A DNA stretch of 64,000 bases, taken from Gemmatimonadaceae bacterium. GTDB taxonomy: Bacteria > Gemmatimonadota > Gemmatimonadetes > Gemmatimonadales > Gemmatimonadaceae. A program made the translations under genes and the position numbers. Of this stretch, positions 7,456 to 14,449 are shown one piece after another; within the stretch, counting starts at the first letter, position 1, and each line of letters begins with the position of its first letter. The stretch is from contig JADKJT010000037.1 in the NCBI GenBank assembly GCA_016720905.1, positions 1 to 64,000 of the forward strand, written 5' to 3'. Below the pieces are notes generated by a model. It was not told where the DNA came from. It did no database searches and saw nothing but the letters and a program-made list of their open reading frames with translations.

Positions 7456-9249
7456 GAGGCTGTAGGATAAGCCCTTTTCGCGCCGCTCCTGCGCGTTCAA
7501 ATCGATCTCGCCGCGTGGAAGTGCAGGTCGTGTATTCGTCCTGCGGTTTTTGGGTGACTTGTGCGCGAATACGCGCATCCAGTGATCGCTTTCTACGCCG
7601 CGTAGCCCGCGTGGGCGAGCTTTTCAATGTTGTGCACCAGGCAAAACAGTTTCCATTGGCCATCCACTTTCGCGCGCCCGCGCAGCGTGAAGCGATCGAG
7701 GCGCTTGTTGTGCCGCAAGTTCGCAAACACCGGCTCGACCGTCGCGAAGCGGCGACCGTATTGCTCGCGGCCGCGTGGGGAATCGATCCGCGCCTTCATG
7801 CGCATGGTGTGCGTTTCGCGGGGCTGCCGCGTATCGGGTTCGACGCGGCCTCGAAAGAAAGCGACGTTGCGCACAGCGGTCGTGTCGGGCGTGCGGAGAC
7901 ACAGCGCCCGCAGCGCACACGGGACGCAGTCGCGCTTCGCGCCGCGGAAGTGTTCGCCGACATAGTCCTTGGTCATATTCGCGCGCCCTTTTCGGTAGAG
8001 CGATTGGCCGGCGGGACAGGTGCACGTGCGCGCGTCGGCGTCGTAGTGGAAATCGTTCGGCGTGAACAGCGGGGTGGCGGTGACCGTCGGTTTTGATTTG
8101 TCGTGCAGTGGATTGGGGAGCACCGTGTAGCGGTCTTGCGTCGCGAAGCGTTCATCCCGACGGCGCATGTCGTTGTCCGCGATCAAGGTCGGCACCTGCA
8201 TCGCCGCGAGCTGCTGCAGGTTCGCTTCGCTATGATACCCCGCGTCGGCCGTGATCAGCGTGTCAGCGGTCCGCCACGCGTGCACGGCCCTCACCACGGG
8301 CAGGAGCAGTTCCTGCTCGGAGCCCGTGCCGTGTGCCTGCGCGTCCACAATGATCTGATGCGCCGCATCGACCGCCGCGACGCCCGTGTAGCCCTGTAGG
8401 ACGCCCTTGCTCGTCGCCATCTTCGCGCTCTCATTGTCCGTGCGATTGCTCTTGCGGATCGCCCCTTTCGCGCCGCGACGCTCCTCCGGATTCCGCGCGA
8501 GCCACGTGCGAATCTGCGCGGCATCGTGTTCCAACTTCTCGATCCGTTTGGTGGCTTTCGTGTCCGGATCCGGCTCGGTGGGCGCCGTGTCGGCGGCCCG
8601 ATGGCGCGTGAGCATCGTCGTAGTGGCCGCCTCGAGCTTCTCCGCCTGGCGTTCGAAATCGGCCCGCGTCCCACTGCGATGTTTCGAGGCATTGCTCGGC
8701 AGCTTCACCCCATCAATCGCAAACATCTCGCGGCCGATCAGCCCCTGCGCGTCGCACACGGCGAGGATCGCGGCAAACACCGGCGCGATGGCAGTCCCGA
8801 GCGTGCTCACGAACCTCGCGATCGTCGTGAAGTGGGGCGCGCGATCCCCACACAGCGCGATGAACGTCACGTGCTCCTGACACACCCGTTCGATCTGTCG
8901 GCTGCTCACGATCCCCTGCGAGTAGGCGAAGAGCACCACCTTGAGCAACAGCGCGGGCGGATAGGCCGGTGCGCCCGTCGCATCGTTCTGGAAGCGGGCG
9001 TCGAAGTGGGACAGGTCGATTTCGTGGTCGAGCAGATGATTCAACGCGTGCTCGAACGTCCCAGGGAGCAGCTGGCGGGACAGATCCACCGGGATCAACT
9101 TCGGCTGGGTATCGATGTACTTGTAGCGGGCCATGGCGGGCACTCGACAGCGAGGCGAAACGACACCACATTCGATGCACGACAAACCCGTCGCGAGGCA
9201 TCAAGTTCCGTTTCCACATTGGTTCGAATCGGGACTTATCCTACAGCTT
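7456..9249 (-). mobile_element. IS1182-family insertion sequence, copy 2 (intact)
   Basis: The element is 1794 bp with the same terminal repeats as copy 1 (GAGGCTGTAGGATAAG, and AAGCTGTAGGATAAG read inward from the right). It is flanked by CGTT at 7452-7455 and 9250-9253. It is inserted into the attC core at the same nucleotide and in the same orientation as copy 1. Its transposase is uninterrupted, so this copy may be active. Confidence 0.87.
7593..9134 (-). CDS. IS1182-family DDE transposase
   Basis: The 513-residue protein catalyses cut-and-paste movement of the IS. An N-terminal DUF772-like helical domain (Y-P-P-A-L-L-L-K-V-V-L-F-A-Y near 58-71) is followed by a DDE nuclease domain. Asp141 lies in F-A-I-D-G-V, Asp near 294 in T-A-D-A-G-Y, and Glu467 in T-V-E-P-V-F. 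A cysteine-rich insert (C-T-C-P-A-G and C-V-P-C-A-L-R-A-L-C-L) is typical of DDE_Tnp_1_6 proteins and probably binds zinc. I chose the M-A-R-Y-K-Y-I-D start, conserved in both copies; the frame could extend upstream to 9185. Confidence 0.93.
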   Translation of the reverse strand: MARYKYIDTQPKLIPVDLSRQLLPGTFEHALNHLLDHEIDLSHFDARFQNDATGAPAYPPALLLKVVLFAYSQGIVSSRQIERVCQEHVTFIALCGDRAPHFTTIARFVSTLGTAIAPVFAAILAVCDAQGLIGREMFAIDGVKLPSNASKHRSGTRADFERQAEKLEAATTTMLTRHRAADTAPTEPDPDTKATKRIEKLEHDAAQIRTWLARNPEERRGAKGAIRKSNRTDNESAKMATSKGVLQGYTGVAAVDAAHQIIVDAQAHGTGSEQELLLPVVRAVHAWRTADTLITADAGYHSEANLQQLAAMQVPTLIADNDMRRRDERFATQDRYTVLPNPLHDKSKPTVTATPLFTPNDFHYDADARTCTCPAGQSLYRKGRANMTKDYVGEHFRGAKRDCVPCALRALCLRTPDTTAVRNVAFFRGRVEPDTRQPRETHTMRMKARIDSPRGREQYGRRFATVEPVFANLRHNKRLDRFTLRGRAKVDGQWKLFCLVHNIEKLAHAGYAA

Positions 9250-9326
9250 CGTTATACGCACTACGAGCGCTTGCGCGGCCGCGAGATGATCGGTACATTC
9301 CTCCGTACAGACTTTCAGGAGCCCCT

Positions 9327-9608
9327 ATGCCGAAATTGAAGCCCAGCCGCGATATCCAGCCGGTGACGGAGTTCCGGGCCAATGCCGCGCAGTTCATCGA
9401 GCAGGTCCAGGCCACCGGCGAGCCGGTCATCCTGACGCAGCACGGTCGGAGCGCGGCGGTGCTCTTAGACGTGGGCTCTTACGAGGGGATGCTCGATGAA
9501 CTCGCCCTGTTACGGGACGTGCGGAAGGCGGAGCAGCAAGTGGCGGCAGGGAAGATCCTCACGCACGCGGCGGTGGCGAAGAAGCTCCGGGTGCGTCTCG
9601 CGCGATGA
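9327..9608 (+). CDS. Phd/YefM-family antitoxin
   Basis: The 93-residue protein follows the Phd/YefM pattern: I-Q-P-V-T-E-F-R-A-N-A-A-Q-F-I near the N-terminus, then T-G-E-P-V-I-L-T-Q-H-G-R-S-A-A-V-L-L-D-V-x-x-Y-E. The N-terminal half binds DNA and the C-terminal tail neutralises the toxin. The ATG at 9327 has AGGAG 7 bp upstream. The frame is open much further upstream through the IS, but that is antisense to the transposase. It overlaps the toxin start by four bases (ATGA), which implies translational coupling. Confidence 0.92.
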   Translation: MPKLKPSRDIQPVTEFRANAAQFIEQVQATGEPVILTQHGRSAAVLLDVGSYEGMLDELALLRDVRKAEQQVAAGKILTHAAVAKKLRVRLAR

Positions 9609-9907
9609 AGGTCGTCTGGTCCCCGCTCGCAGAGCAGCGGGCATTGGAGGCCGTGGACTTCATCGCGCAAGATCGTCCGGCGGCAGCGGCGGCGTGGCTC
9701 GAGAAATTGCTGGCGCGTGTGAAGGCATTGGAACGGTTTGAGCAGCAAGGGCGCGTTGTGCGCGAGATCGGGCTCCCAGCGTATCGCGAAGTGCTGCACG
9801 CGCCATATCGGATCATCTATCGGGTGGATGCGGCCCGTGTGGTGATTCTCACCCTCCGGCACGAGCGACGGGCGTGGGACGCGGCGGAAGTCAGCGGCGG
9901 CGTATAA
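9605..9907 (+). CDS. RelE/ParE-family toxin partner of Phd
   Basis: The 100-residue protein starts K-V-V-W-S-P-L-A-E-Q-R-A-L-E-A-V-D-F-I and contains V-R-E-I-G-L-P-A-Y-R-E-V-L-H-A-P-Y-R-I-I-Y-R-V. This is the beta-strand core of ParE/RelE toxins, and the L-x-x-R-H-x-R-R terminus also fits. It overlaps the antitoxin by four bases. The stop codon falls in the left core of attC 6, so the pair exactly fills one cassette. The exact target (gyrase or mRNA) is not decided by sequence. Confidence 0.9.
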   Translation: MKVVWSPLAEQRALEAVDFIAQDRPAAAAAWLEKLLARVKALERFEQQGRVVREIGLPAYREVLHAPYRIIYRVDAARVVILTLRHERRAWDAAEVSGGV

Positions 9908-9995
9908 CTACGCGATGCTGCTGGCAGCGCATGGCGGAATGCGCGCTGCGCGCGCAACTTCATGAGAGCGCTGCAGCAGATCGCAAACGTTATGC
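9902..9995 (+). other. attC site 6 (short type)
   Basis: Left core GTATAAC (9902-9908), right core GTTATGC (9989-9995). Internal hairpin GCGCGCTGCGCGCGC. L-boxes are GATGCTGCTGGCAGCGC and GAGCGCTGCAGCAGATC. It is 94 nt and overlaps the ParE stop. Confidence 0.9.
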
Positions 9996-10040
9996 ACATT
10001 GAACTGGCCCCGGCGACCGCGGCTGGTGGGCTGGCGAGCC

Positions 10041-10059
10041 GTATATGACCAGCATATAC
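10041..10059. promoter_or_regulatory. Palindromic operator candidate for brnTA
   Basis: GTATATG (10041-10047) and CATATAC (10053-10059) are perfect inverted 7-bp arms around a 5-bp spacer, ending 7 bp before the brnT start codon. BrnA antitoxins are DNA-binding repressors of their own operon, so this is the likely binding site. Confidence 0.6.
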
Positions 10060-10066
10060 TAGTAGT

Positions 10067-10387
10067 GTGACCGATTTCGCTGCTCTGACTGCCCAGCTCG
10101 TCGGCTTCGACTGGGACCGTGGAAACGCCGAGAAGAACTGGGCGCGCCACGGCGTGTCGCGGGCGGAGGCGGAGGAGGTCTTCTTCAATCGGCCGGTACT
10201 GCTGGCCGAGGATGCGAAGCACTCGGCTCACGAGCGGCGCTATAACCTGCTCGGCCGCTCGAACGCCGGGCGCCTGCTCTCCGTCATCTTCACCGTTCGG
10301 CAGAATCTCGTTCGTGTCATCTCGGCCCGGCCCATGAGCCGGAAGGAGCGTTCGCACTATGCCAAAGTCCCGTTCGAAGCGCCCTAG
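10067..10387 (+). CDS. brnT: BrnT-family ribonuclease toxin
   Basis: The 106-residue protein has the BrnT signature: F-D-W-D-x-G-N-A-E-K-N-W-A-R-H-G-V-S near residues 14-31, E-A-E-E-V-F-F near 35, H-S-A-H-E-R-R-Y-N-L-L-G-R-S near 52-65, and a closing L-V-R-V-I-S-A-R-P-M-S-R-K-E-R. BrnT is a RelE-like RNase that halts translation. The GTG start lies just after the palindromic operator. The gene overlaps brnA by 29 bp, the usual toxin-first order of this system. Confidence 0.94.
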   Translation: MTDFAALTAQLVGFDWDRGNAEKNWARHGVSRAEAEEVFFNRPVLLAEDAKHSAHERRYNLLGRSNAGRLLSVIFTVRQNLVRVISARPMSRKERSHYAKVPFEAP

Positions 10388-10712
10388 CGCGAAGCCGAAG
10401 GCGCGCGCGAAGGCCCCCTTGAAGGCCATTCCGCACTTCCGCTCCGAAGACGAGGAGCGGGAGTTTTGGGCGACCGCCGATTCGGCGGAATACTTCGATT
10501 GGACCAGCGCACGACGCGTCGCGTTTCCCAATCTGAAGCCATCGACCGAAACGATTTCGCTGCGCTTGCCGCAAGGCCTGCTCGACGATCTCAAGGTGCT
10601 CGCGAATCAGCGCGATGTGCCGTACCAGTCACTCTTGAAAGTCTACCTGGCAGAGCGCGTCGCCGTCGAGCGCGATACGGCGACACGTCCGTCTCGTCGC
10701 GCGAGTGCATAA
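10359..10712 (+). CDS. brnA: BrnA-family antitoxin
   Basis: The 117-residue protein begins with a lysine/arginine-rich tail of about 25 residues. A toxin-binding segment follows (H-F-R-S-E-D-E-E-R-E-F-W-A). Then comes a ribbon-helix-helix domain (T-E-T-I-S-L-R-L-P-Q-G-L-L-D-D-L-K-V-L-A) ending in P-Y-Q-S-L-L-K-V-Y-L-A-E-R. It should neutralise BrnT and repress the operon at the upstream palindrome. The stop falls inside attC 7. Confidence 0.93.
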   Translation: MPKSRSKRPSAKPKARAKAPLKAIPHFRSEDEEREFWATADSAEYFDWTSARRVAFPNLKPSTETISLRLPQGLLDDLKVLANQRDVPYQSLLKVYLAERVAVERDTATRPSRRASA

Positions 10713-10798
10713 CGATCGTTGCTGTTGACAGCGCTTTGCGGTATGCGCGCTTCGCGCGCAATTTCATCAGAGCGCTGCAACAGAACCGGGCGTTATGC
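10707..10798 (+). other. attC site 7 (short type)
   Basis: Left core GCATAAC (10707-10713) overlapping the brnA stop; right core GTTATGC (10792-10798). Internal hairpin GCGCGCTTCGCGCGC. The L-box has TTGCTGTTGACAGCGC matched by AGAGCGCTGCAACAG, a compensatory change compared with the other sites. Confidence 0.9.
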
Positions 10799-10904
10799 TG
10801 CAATAGAATGATCGTTGCGACGGCAAGGCCCATCGGGCATGGTATCGAATGACGCGTTAACCGAGGACGCGAGCAAGATTCATTCGACGGGCCGGGAGTG
10901 CGGC

Positions 10905-11105
10905 GTGAAAGTTCGCGATGTGCTCCGATTGCTTGCTGATGACGGGTGGGTGCTCGCGCGAACGCGAGGCAGTCATCACCAGTTCCGACATCCCTCGAAA
11001 CCGGGGCTGGTCACCCTCGCGGGCTCTAGCAATGACGACCTTGCGCCAGGTACTTTGAATAGCATCCTGAAGCAGGCAGGGCTCAAGACCTCGGGTCAGG
11101 AGTAA
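10905..11105 (+). CDS. hicA: HicA-family mRNA interferase toxin
   Basis: From the GTG at 10905 the 66-residue protein is a standard HicA: V-R-D-V-L-R-L-L-A-D-D-G-W-V-L-A-R-T-R-G-S-H-H-Q-F-R-H-P, with the catalytic histidine in G-S-H-H, then P-G-T-L-N-S-I-L-K-Q-A-G-L. It has a double-stranded-RNA-binding fold and cleaves mRNA. The frame is open from 10815, but the extra 30 residues do not belong to the family. GGGAG lies about 9 bp before the GTG. Confidence 0.93.
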   Translation: MKVRDVLRLLADDGWVLARTRGSHHQFRHPSKPGLVTLAGSSNDDLAPGTLNSILKQAGLKTSGQE

Positions 11106-11108
11106 CGC

Positions 11109-11324
11109 GTGCACCGCTACTTGATCATCATTGAATCGACCCCCACCGGCTTCTCGGCGTATTCGCCGGACCTGCCGGGATGCGTCGCCGCGGGCGCGTC
11201 GCAGTCCGACGTGGAGCGCGCGATGCGTGAGGCGATCGAGTTACATCTGGAAGGCCTCCGCGAGGCAGGCCTGCCACTTCCCGTGGGCGGTACGTCGGCG
11301 ACCTACGTAGAGGTTGCTGCATAA
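11109..11324 (+). CDS. hicB: HicB-family antitoxin
   Basis: The 71-residue protein matches the HicB partial RNase-H-like domain: Y-L-I-I-I-E-S-T-P-T-G-F-S-A-Y-S-P-D-L-P-G-C-V-A-A-G, then V-E-R-A-M-R-E-A-I-E-L-H-L-E-G-L-R-E-x-G. It lacks an obvious C-terminal DNA-binding domain, as in the short HicB class. The GTG start is three bases after hicA, so the two are co-translated. Its stop lies in attC 8. Confidence 0.93.
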   Translation: MHRYLIIIESTPTGFSAYSPDLPGCVAAGASQSDVERAMREAIELHLEGLREAGLPLPVGGTSATYVEVAA

Positions 11325-11411
11325 CGACGCGTTGCTGCCGACAGCGCTTTGCGGAAGGCGCGCTGAGCGCGCAATTTCGTAAGAGCGCTGCTGCAGAACC
11401 TAACGTTAGAC
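11319..11411 (+). other. attC site 8 (short type)
   Basis: Left core GCATAAC (11319-11325) overlapping the hicB stop; right core GTTAGAC (11405-11411). The internal hairpin GCGCGCTGAGCGCGC and the L-box pair TTGCTGCCGACAGCGC / GAGCGCTGCTGCAG are visible. Confidence 0.9.
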
Positions 11412-11426
11412 ATGCGAGGGACATGA

Positions 11427-11912
11427 ATGAAAGGCAGAACGTGGAGCAACTTCGCGGCCGTCGTTCTGTATTCGCCGGCCGTCGCGATGCTTGTGTCCTG
11501 TGCGCCTCGGCGCATTGCAACGGACCACTTTGAGCGGAGCGGATGTGCCAACGTGCCGGGGATCGTACGGCTACACTTCGCAGCACGGCGGATGCCGGAG
11601 CTCGAACGGGCTGGTCTTGGCGCGTTGTTCGTGGAGGTGCGATCGATGAGCGGGCCGCCGATTCAAGGCGTGCTCGTGCTGTTCGGCTCGAATCCGCCGG
11701 ACATGGCCGTCGACAGCTCGGACGCGTTGGGACGGGCGGCGCTTCGATTCCCCCCACGCACCCTGATACTGTCGATGAGACGGCTGGGCTACACGATCGA
11801 GCGAATCCCGTTCACGTTTCGGGCCGGGTACAACGATACCGTGCGTGTGCGTCTGCAGTGCGCGGTACCCGTCGCCTCTTCGCGAGCGGCCGCACGCGCG
11901 ACCGAAGTCTAA
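11427..11912 (+). CDS. Cassette-borne lipoprotein, carboxypeptidase-regulatory-like fold
   Basis: The 161-residue protein has a lipoprotein signal ending L-V-S-C (Cys about 25). A single beta-sandwich domain follows: the stretch V-E-V-R-S-M-S-G-P-P-I-Q-G-V-L-V-L-F, then A-L-G-R-A-A-L-R-F-P-P and L-S-M-R-R-L-G-Y. This resembles the carboxypeptidase-regulatory/transthyretin-like repeats common in surface proteins of this phylum. The ATG at 11427 is 16 bp after the attC core and the stop lies in attC 9, so it is a complete single-gene cassette. Substrate unknown. Confidence 0.75.
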   Translation: MKGRTWSNFAAVVLYSPAVAMLVSCAPRRIATDHFERSGCANVPGIVRLHFAARRMPELERAGLGALFVEVRSMSGPPIQGVLVLFGSNPPDMAVDSSDALGRAALRFPPRTLILSMRRLGYTIERIPFTFRAGYNDTVRVRLQCAVPVASSRAAARATEV

Positions 11913-12006
11913 CGACGCATTGCTGCCGACAGCGCTTATGCGGAATGCAGTAGCTGCGCGCGCGAATTTCATTCCTGAGCGCTGCAGCAGAATGAATTCG
12001 TTAAGA
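11905..12006 (+). other. attC site 9 (short type with small insertions)
   Basis: Left core GTCTAAC (11905-11911), right core GTTAAGA (12000-12006). Single-base insertions interrupt the shared pattern (GCGCTTATGCGGAATGCAGTAGCTGCGC), making it 102 nt. Confidence 0.85.
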
Positions 12007-12238
12007 ACGCGCGAAGGGGACCGCCTGGCGCAGTGCACTTTTTCTTGGATGGCAGCGCGGCAAGATCAGGCCGCGACCTGAAAGCTTCAACGAGCGCTGG
12101 CTGGTGCGGCAGCGAGTTCGTCGCGCACGAGGTCGTTCGGAGTGTTGGTTAGTTGCGCATCAAGGCGGTCGCGGGCGTACGTCAGTGCTCGATCAGTGAT
12201 TCCACCCATCCGTGGGATTCGCGGTGGGGCGAGGTCCG
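12007..12238. other. Cassette with no clear sense gene
   Basis: This 232-bp cassette has no convincing + strand reading frame. On the minus strand a 40-residue frame (from about 12209 to 12087) reads M-G-G-I-T-D-R-A-L-T-Y-A-R-D-R-L-D-A, which is plausible protein, but its start context is weak. It could be an antisense ORF, a decayed gene, or a cassette carrying a non-coding RNA or promoter. Confidence 0.4.
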
Positions 12239-12332
12239 TTCTAACCTCACGCTGCTGCCGAAAGCGCATGGCGGAATGCGCGCTGCGCGCGCAAGTTTAG
12301 GAGAGCGCTGCGGCAGACCGTCAACGTTAGGC
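12239..12332 (+). other. attC site 10 (short type)
   Basis: Left core TTCTAAC (12239-12245), right core GTTAGGC (12326-12332). Internal hairpin GCGCGCTGCGCGCGC. L-box CGCTGCTGCCGAAAGCGC pairs with GAGCGCTGCGGCAG. Confidence 0.9.
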
Positions 12333-12356
12333 GCACGAGAGAGGTCACACGCCCAT

Positions 12357-12605
12357 ATGGCGCGACGGTACGCGACAATCTTCCAATGCGACGACAGTAG
12401 CCTCTGGGTTCGCTTCAGATATGCCGACCCTGAGCGCAGCGAGCGCTCCGGGCAGCGTCTCGACCAGGGCGAGTCGCTTGAGGGGGTGGCATTCGAGCAG
12501 TGGGAGGCGCACGTCGGCCAGCGCGTGGATCTTTCGACGTGGCATGGCACGGGGGAGGGAATGATCGGCGGCCCCGACCGCATGGAGGTCGCGGCGATCC
12601 TGTGA
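12357..12605 (+). CDS. Unknown small protein, first gene of a two-gene cassette
   Basis: The 82-residue protein has natural composition (R-Y-A-T-I-F-Q-C-D-D-S-S-L-W-V-R-F-R-Y near the start) and no membrane segment, export signal or motif I recognise. A GAGAGG element lies about 10 bp before the ATG, itself 25 bp after the attC core. A second small gene follows 28 bp later and the two share one cassette. The size and pairing resemble a toxin-antitoxin pair, but no known family is evident. Confidence 0.6.
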   Translation: MARRYATIFQCDDSSLWVRFRYADPERSERSGQRLDQGESLEGVAFEQWEAHVGQRVDLSTWHGTGEGMIGGPDRMEVAAIL

Positions 12606-12633
12606 CGGGCCGCTCACCCAGCCCTTCACTTCC

Positions 12634-12810
12634 ATGGCCTCCACGGAGGAGATTGAGGCTGAGATTGCGCGATGGGAGGCCGAGCTCGTAGGCGACCGGT
12701 ACGAGTACTTGCCCGAGGTCCGACGCGACATCCGGCGATGGATCCGCACCGGTCGGAAAGAAATCGCGAGCCGTACACATCCGCGACGTTCGCGCCGCCG
12801 TGGCGCCTAA
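12634..12810 (+). CDS. Unknown 58-residue protein, second gene of the cassette
   Basis: The frame runs from ATG 12634 to TAA 12808-12810, which overlaps the attC left core as in neighbouring cassettes. The protein starts with an acidic helix (S-T-E-E-I-E-A-E-I-A-R-W-E-A-E-L-V) and ends strongly basic (R-R-S-R-R-R-G-A). The acidic helix plus basic tail would suit a small nucleic-acid-binding or partner-binding protein. Assignment as a real gene rests on its end position at attC and its codon composition. Confidence 0.55.
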   Translation: MASTEEIEAEIARWEAELVGDRYEYLPEVRRDIRRWIRTGRKEIASRTHPRRSRRRGA

Positions 12811-12900
12811 CCAAGCGTTGCTGCTGACAGCGCTTTGCGGAATGCGCGCTGCGCGCGCAATTTCATGAGGGCGCTGCAGCAGAACGCCAGCACGTTAGAG
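12805..12900 (+). other. attC site 11 (short type)
   Basis: Left core GCCTAAC (12805-12811), right core GTTAGAG (12894-12900). Internal hairpin GCGCGCTGCGCGCGC. L-box TTGCTGCTGACAGCGC pairs with GGGCGCTGCAGCAG. Confidence 0.9.
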
Positions 12901-12933
12901 CGCTTTACCGACATTCTCGCAGACGCAAAGTCC

Positions 12934-14034
12934 ATGAATCCAAAAGTGTTCGTCGCCCATTGCGTCATCGGCACCATCGTCGCGTTCCGAGCAGCGTCAG
13001 CGCAGTCATCAATTGTCGAAGTACCAGATGCCATCGCGTGCAAATCGTGTCGTATCGAGCGCGGACTGTCCATCGTGCTCAAGTCGAATCAGAAGGGCTT
13101 CTCAGTTCAGCCTACAGATGTCGCGCTCGACTCGCGTGGGCGAATTTGGGTTGCTGAGGAAGGGGTTGGTGTTCGCGTATTTCGTTCGAGCGGTGAATTT
13201 GAGGCGGACGTCGGCCGCAAGGGTAGCGGGCCAGATGAGTATCAGGAGCCCTTCGGCTTCTTGACACTTCCTAGCGACTCGATGCTCGTGTTGGACTCGC
13301 GCAGCAACGTCGCGCACGTCGTCAGTCCGCAGCTGCGTTCGGTGCGGCGCGTCCGGCTAACGGGATTCATGTTCCCGCTGCTACCACTTTCGTGGCCCTC
13401 GCTCGTCGCGGCGACCGGAATGATCTCCACAAAGGCGTCTATCGATCAGCCCTTACATCTCGTGGCATTTGCGGGTGCTGATGTTGCAGTGACCAAGTCC
13501 GTCCGATTCCCTGCCGATCCACCGGATCGCGCCCACCCGACGTCGCTGTTCGTCCGACTTGCTCACGCCCGCGCCGGTGGGTTTTGGACCGCAGACCAAT
13601 TTGCGTATCGTCTGACGCGATGGAGCCCCGAAGGCGCGCCCATTCAGACGCTAGTACGAAAGCCGTCGTGGTTTGCGGGTCGTTCGATGGATTGGATTGG
13701 CAATCCATCGACGCCGGCGCCGCCGCGCATCATCGCCGTCGTCGAGGATGCCGACGGCCTGATCTGGGTGTTTCATCAAGTTGCCAGCCCTCGTTGGCGC
13801 GACGGTTGGCCGACCCAACGGACGACTGGCGAGGTCGCCACACGGCAGATTGCCTTTGAGCGGCTGTTTACAACGCGGATCGAAGTGATTGATCCGAAGT
13901 CCGCGCGCGTCGTCGCCGAGACTGCTCTCGATGCCTTTGTCCCAACAGTACTGAGCGACGGACGCGCGGTGGTCTACGCCACCGACGACAATGATGTTCG
14001 GCTTTCAGTCGTGTCGTTCCGCTTGAAGCGGTAA
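12934..14034 (+). CDS. Secreted six-bladed beta-propeller (NHL-like) protein
   Basis: The 366-residue protein has a signal peptide (V-I-G-T-I-V-A-F-R-A-A-S-A-Q). Repeated propeller strands follow, such as P-T-D-V-A-L-D-S-R-G-R-I-W-V-A-E near 58-73, V-F-R-S-S-G-E-F near 79, and I-I-A-V-V-E-D-A-D-G-L-I-W-V-F near 267. The G-R-K-G-S-G-P-D-E-Y-Q-E-P segment is typical of the six-bladed propeller proteins frequent in Gemmatimonadota and Bacteroidota. Function is probably ligand binding at the cell surface. It is the largest gene in the array. The ATG lies 33 bp after the attC core; the frame is open upstream through the attC but is not coding there. Confidence 0.82.
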   Translation: MNPKVFVAHCVIGTIVAFRAASAQSSIVEVPDAIACKSCRIERGLSIVLKSNQKGFSVQPTDVALDSRGRIWVAEEGVGVRVFRSSGEFEADVGRKGSGPDEYQEPFGFLTLPSDSMLVLDSRSNVAHVVSPQLRSVRRVRLTGFMFPLLPLSWPSLVAATGMISTKASIDQPLHLVAFAGADVAVTKSVRFPADPPDRAHPTSLFVRLAHARAGGFWTADQFAYRLTRWSPEGAPIQTLVRKPSWFAGRSMDWIGNPSTPAPPRIIAVVEDADGLIWVFHQVASPRWRDGWPTQRTTGEVATRQIAFERLFTTRIEVIDPKSARVVAETALDAFVPTVLSDGRAVVYATDDNDVRLSVVSFRLKR

Positions 14035-14061
14035 GCGCACCAACAGATCGGGGCGAGCACG

Positions 14062-14092
14062 CTCTAACGACGCGTTGCTGCCGGCGTTATGC
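14062..14092 (+). other. attC site 12, truncated to 31 nt
   Basis: Left core CTCTAAC (14062-14068) and the GACGCGTTGCTGCCG segment join directly to a right core GTTATGC (14086-14092). The whole internal hairpin and the second L-box are missing. The site cannot fold like a normal attC, so the propeller gene and the next BrnTA pair are probably fused into one cassette. Confidence 0.7.
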
Positions 14093-14122
14093 GGACGGGG
14101 AGTTGAACGGGCGTGCCTCTTG

Positions 14123-14147
14123 ACTGTACATGGAATGTACGTACAGT
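14123..14147. promoter_or_regulatory. Palindromic operator candidate for the second brnTA
   Basis: ACTGTAC (14123-14129) and GTACAGT (14141-14147) are perfect inverted arms. A nested GTACAT-GGA-ATGTAC lies inside (14126-14140). The position matches the operator of the first BrnTA pair although the sequence differs. It overlaps the only available toxin start codon. Confidence 0.55.
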
Positions 14148-14449
14148 GCTCAGAGGACTGGTCCCCACTTCGAATGGGATCCCCGTAAGGCGACCAAGAA
14201 TGTCGCGAAGCCGGGGTCACCTTTCTCGAGGCGCAAACGGTGTTCGAGGATGAGGAGGCGCTATTCATGCCCGATCCGGATCATTCGGGTGACGAAGAGC
14301 GGTTCATCTTGCTCGGTCTGAGCGATGCGCTGCGGGTCTTGGTGGTCATTCATTGCGAACGTGGCGACGGTGAGGTGATCCGACTGATCTCCGCCCGAAA
14401 GGCGGTGCCACTTGAGCGCGCAACGTACACGCAACGGAGAGTCCGATGA
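14130..14449 (+). pseudogene. brnT: BrnT-family toxin with a one-base deletion
   Basis: The start frame reads H-F-E-W-D-P-R-K-A-T-K-N-V-A-K, the BrnT N-terminus, then leaves frame at about 14212. Restoring one base there (AAGC[A]CGGGGTC) gives K-H-G-V-T-F-L-E-A-Q-T-V-F-E-D. The remainder is a perfect BrnT C-terminal part in the other frame (D-E-E-R-F-I-L-L-G-L-S-D and V-I-R-L-I-S-A-R). The toxin is therefore probably inactive unless the missing base is a sequencing error. Its end overlaps brnA by four bases. Confidence 0.85.

Noticed and set aside
7369..9300. Group IIC-attC intron as the element in the attC sites
   Set aside because: The elements encode a DDE transposase with terminal inverted repeats and target duplication, and no reverse transcriptase.
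8526..9608. A 360-codon + strand frame across the second IS
   Set aside because: Most of it is antisense to the intact transposase; only the Phd-like C-terminal part from 9327 is a gene.
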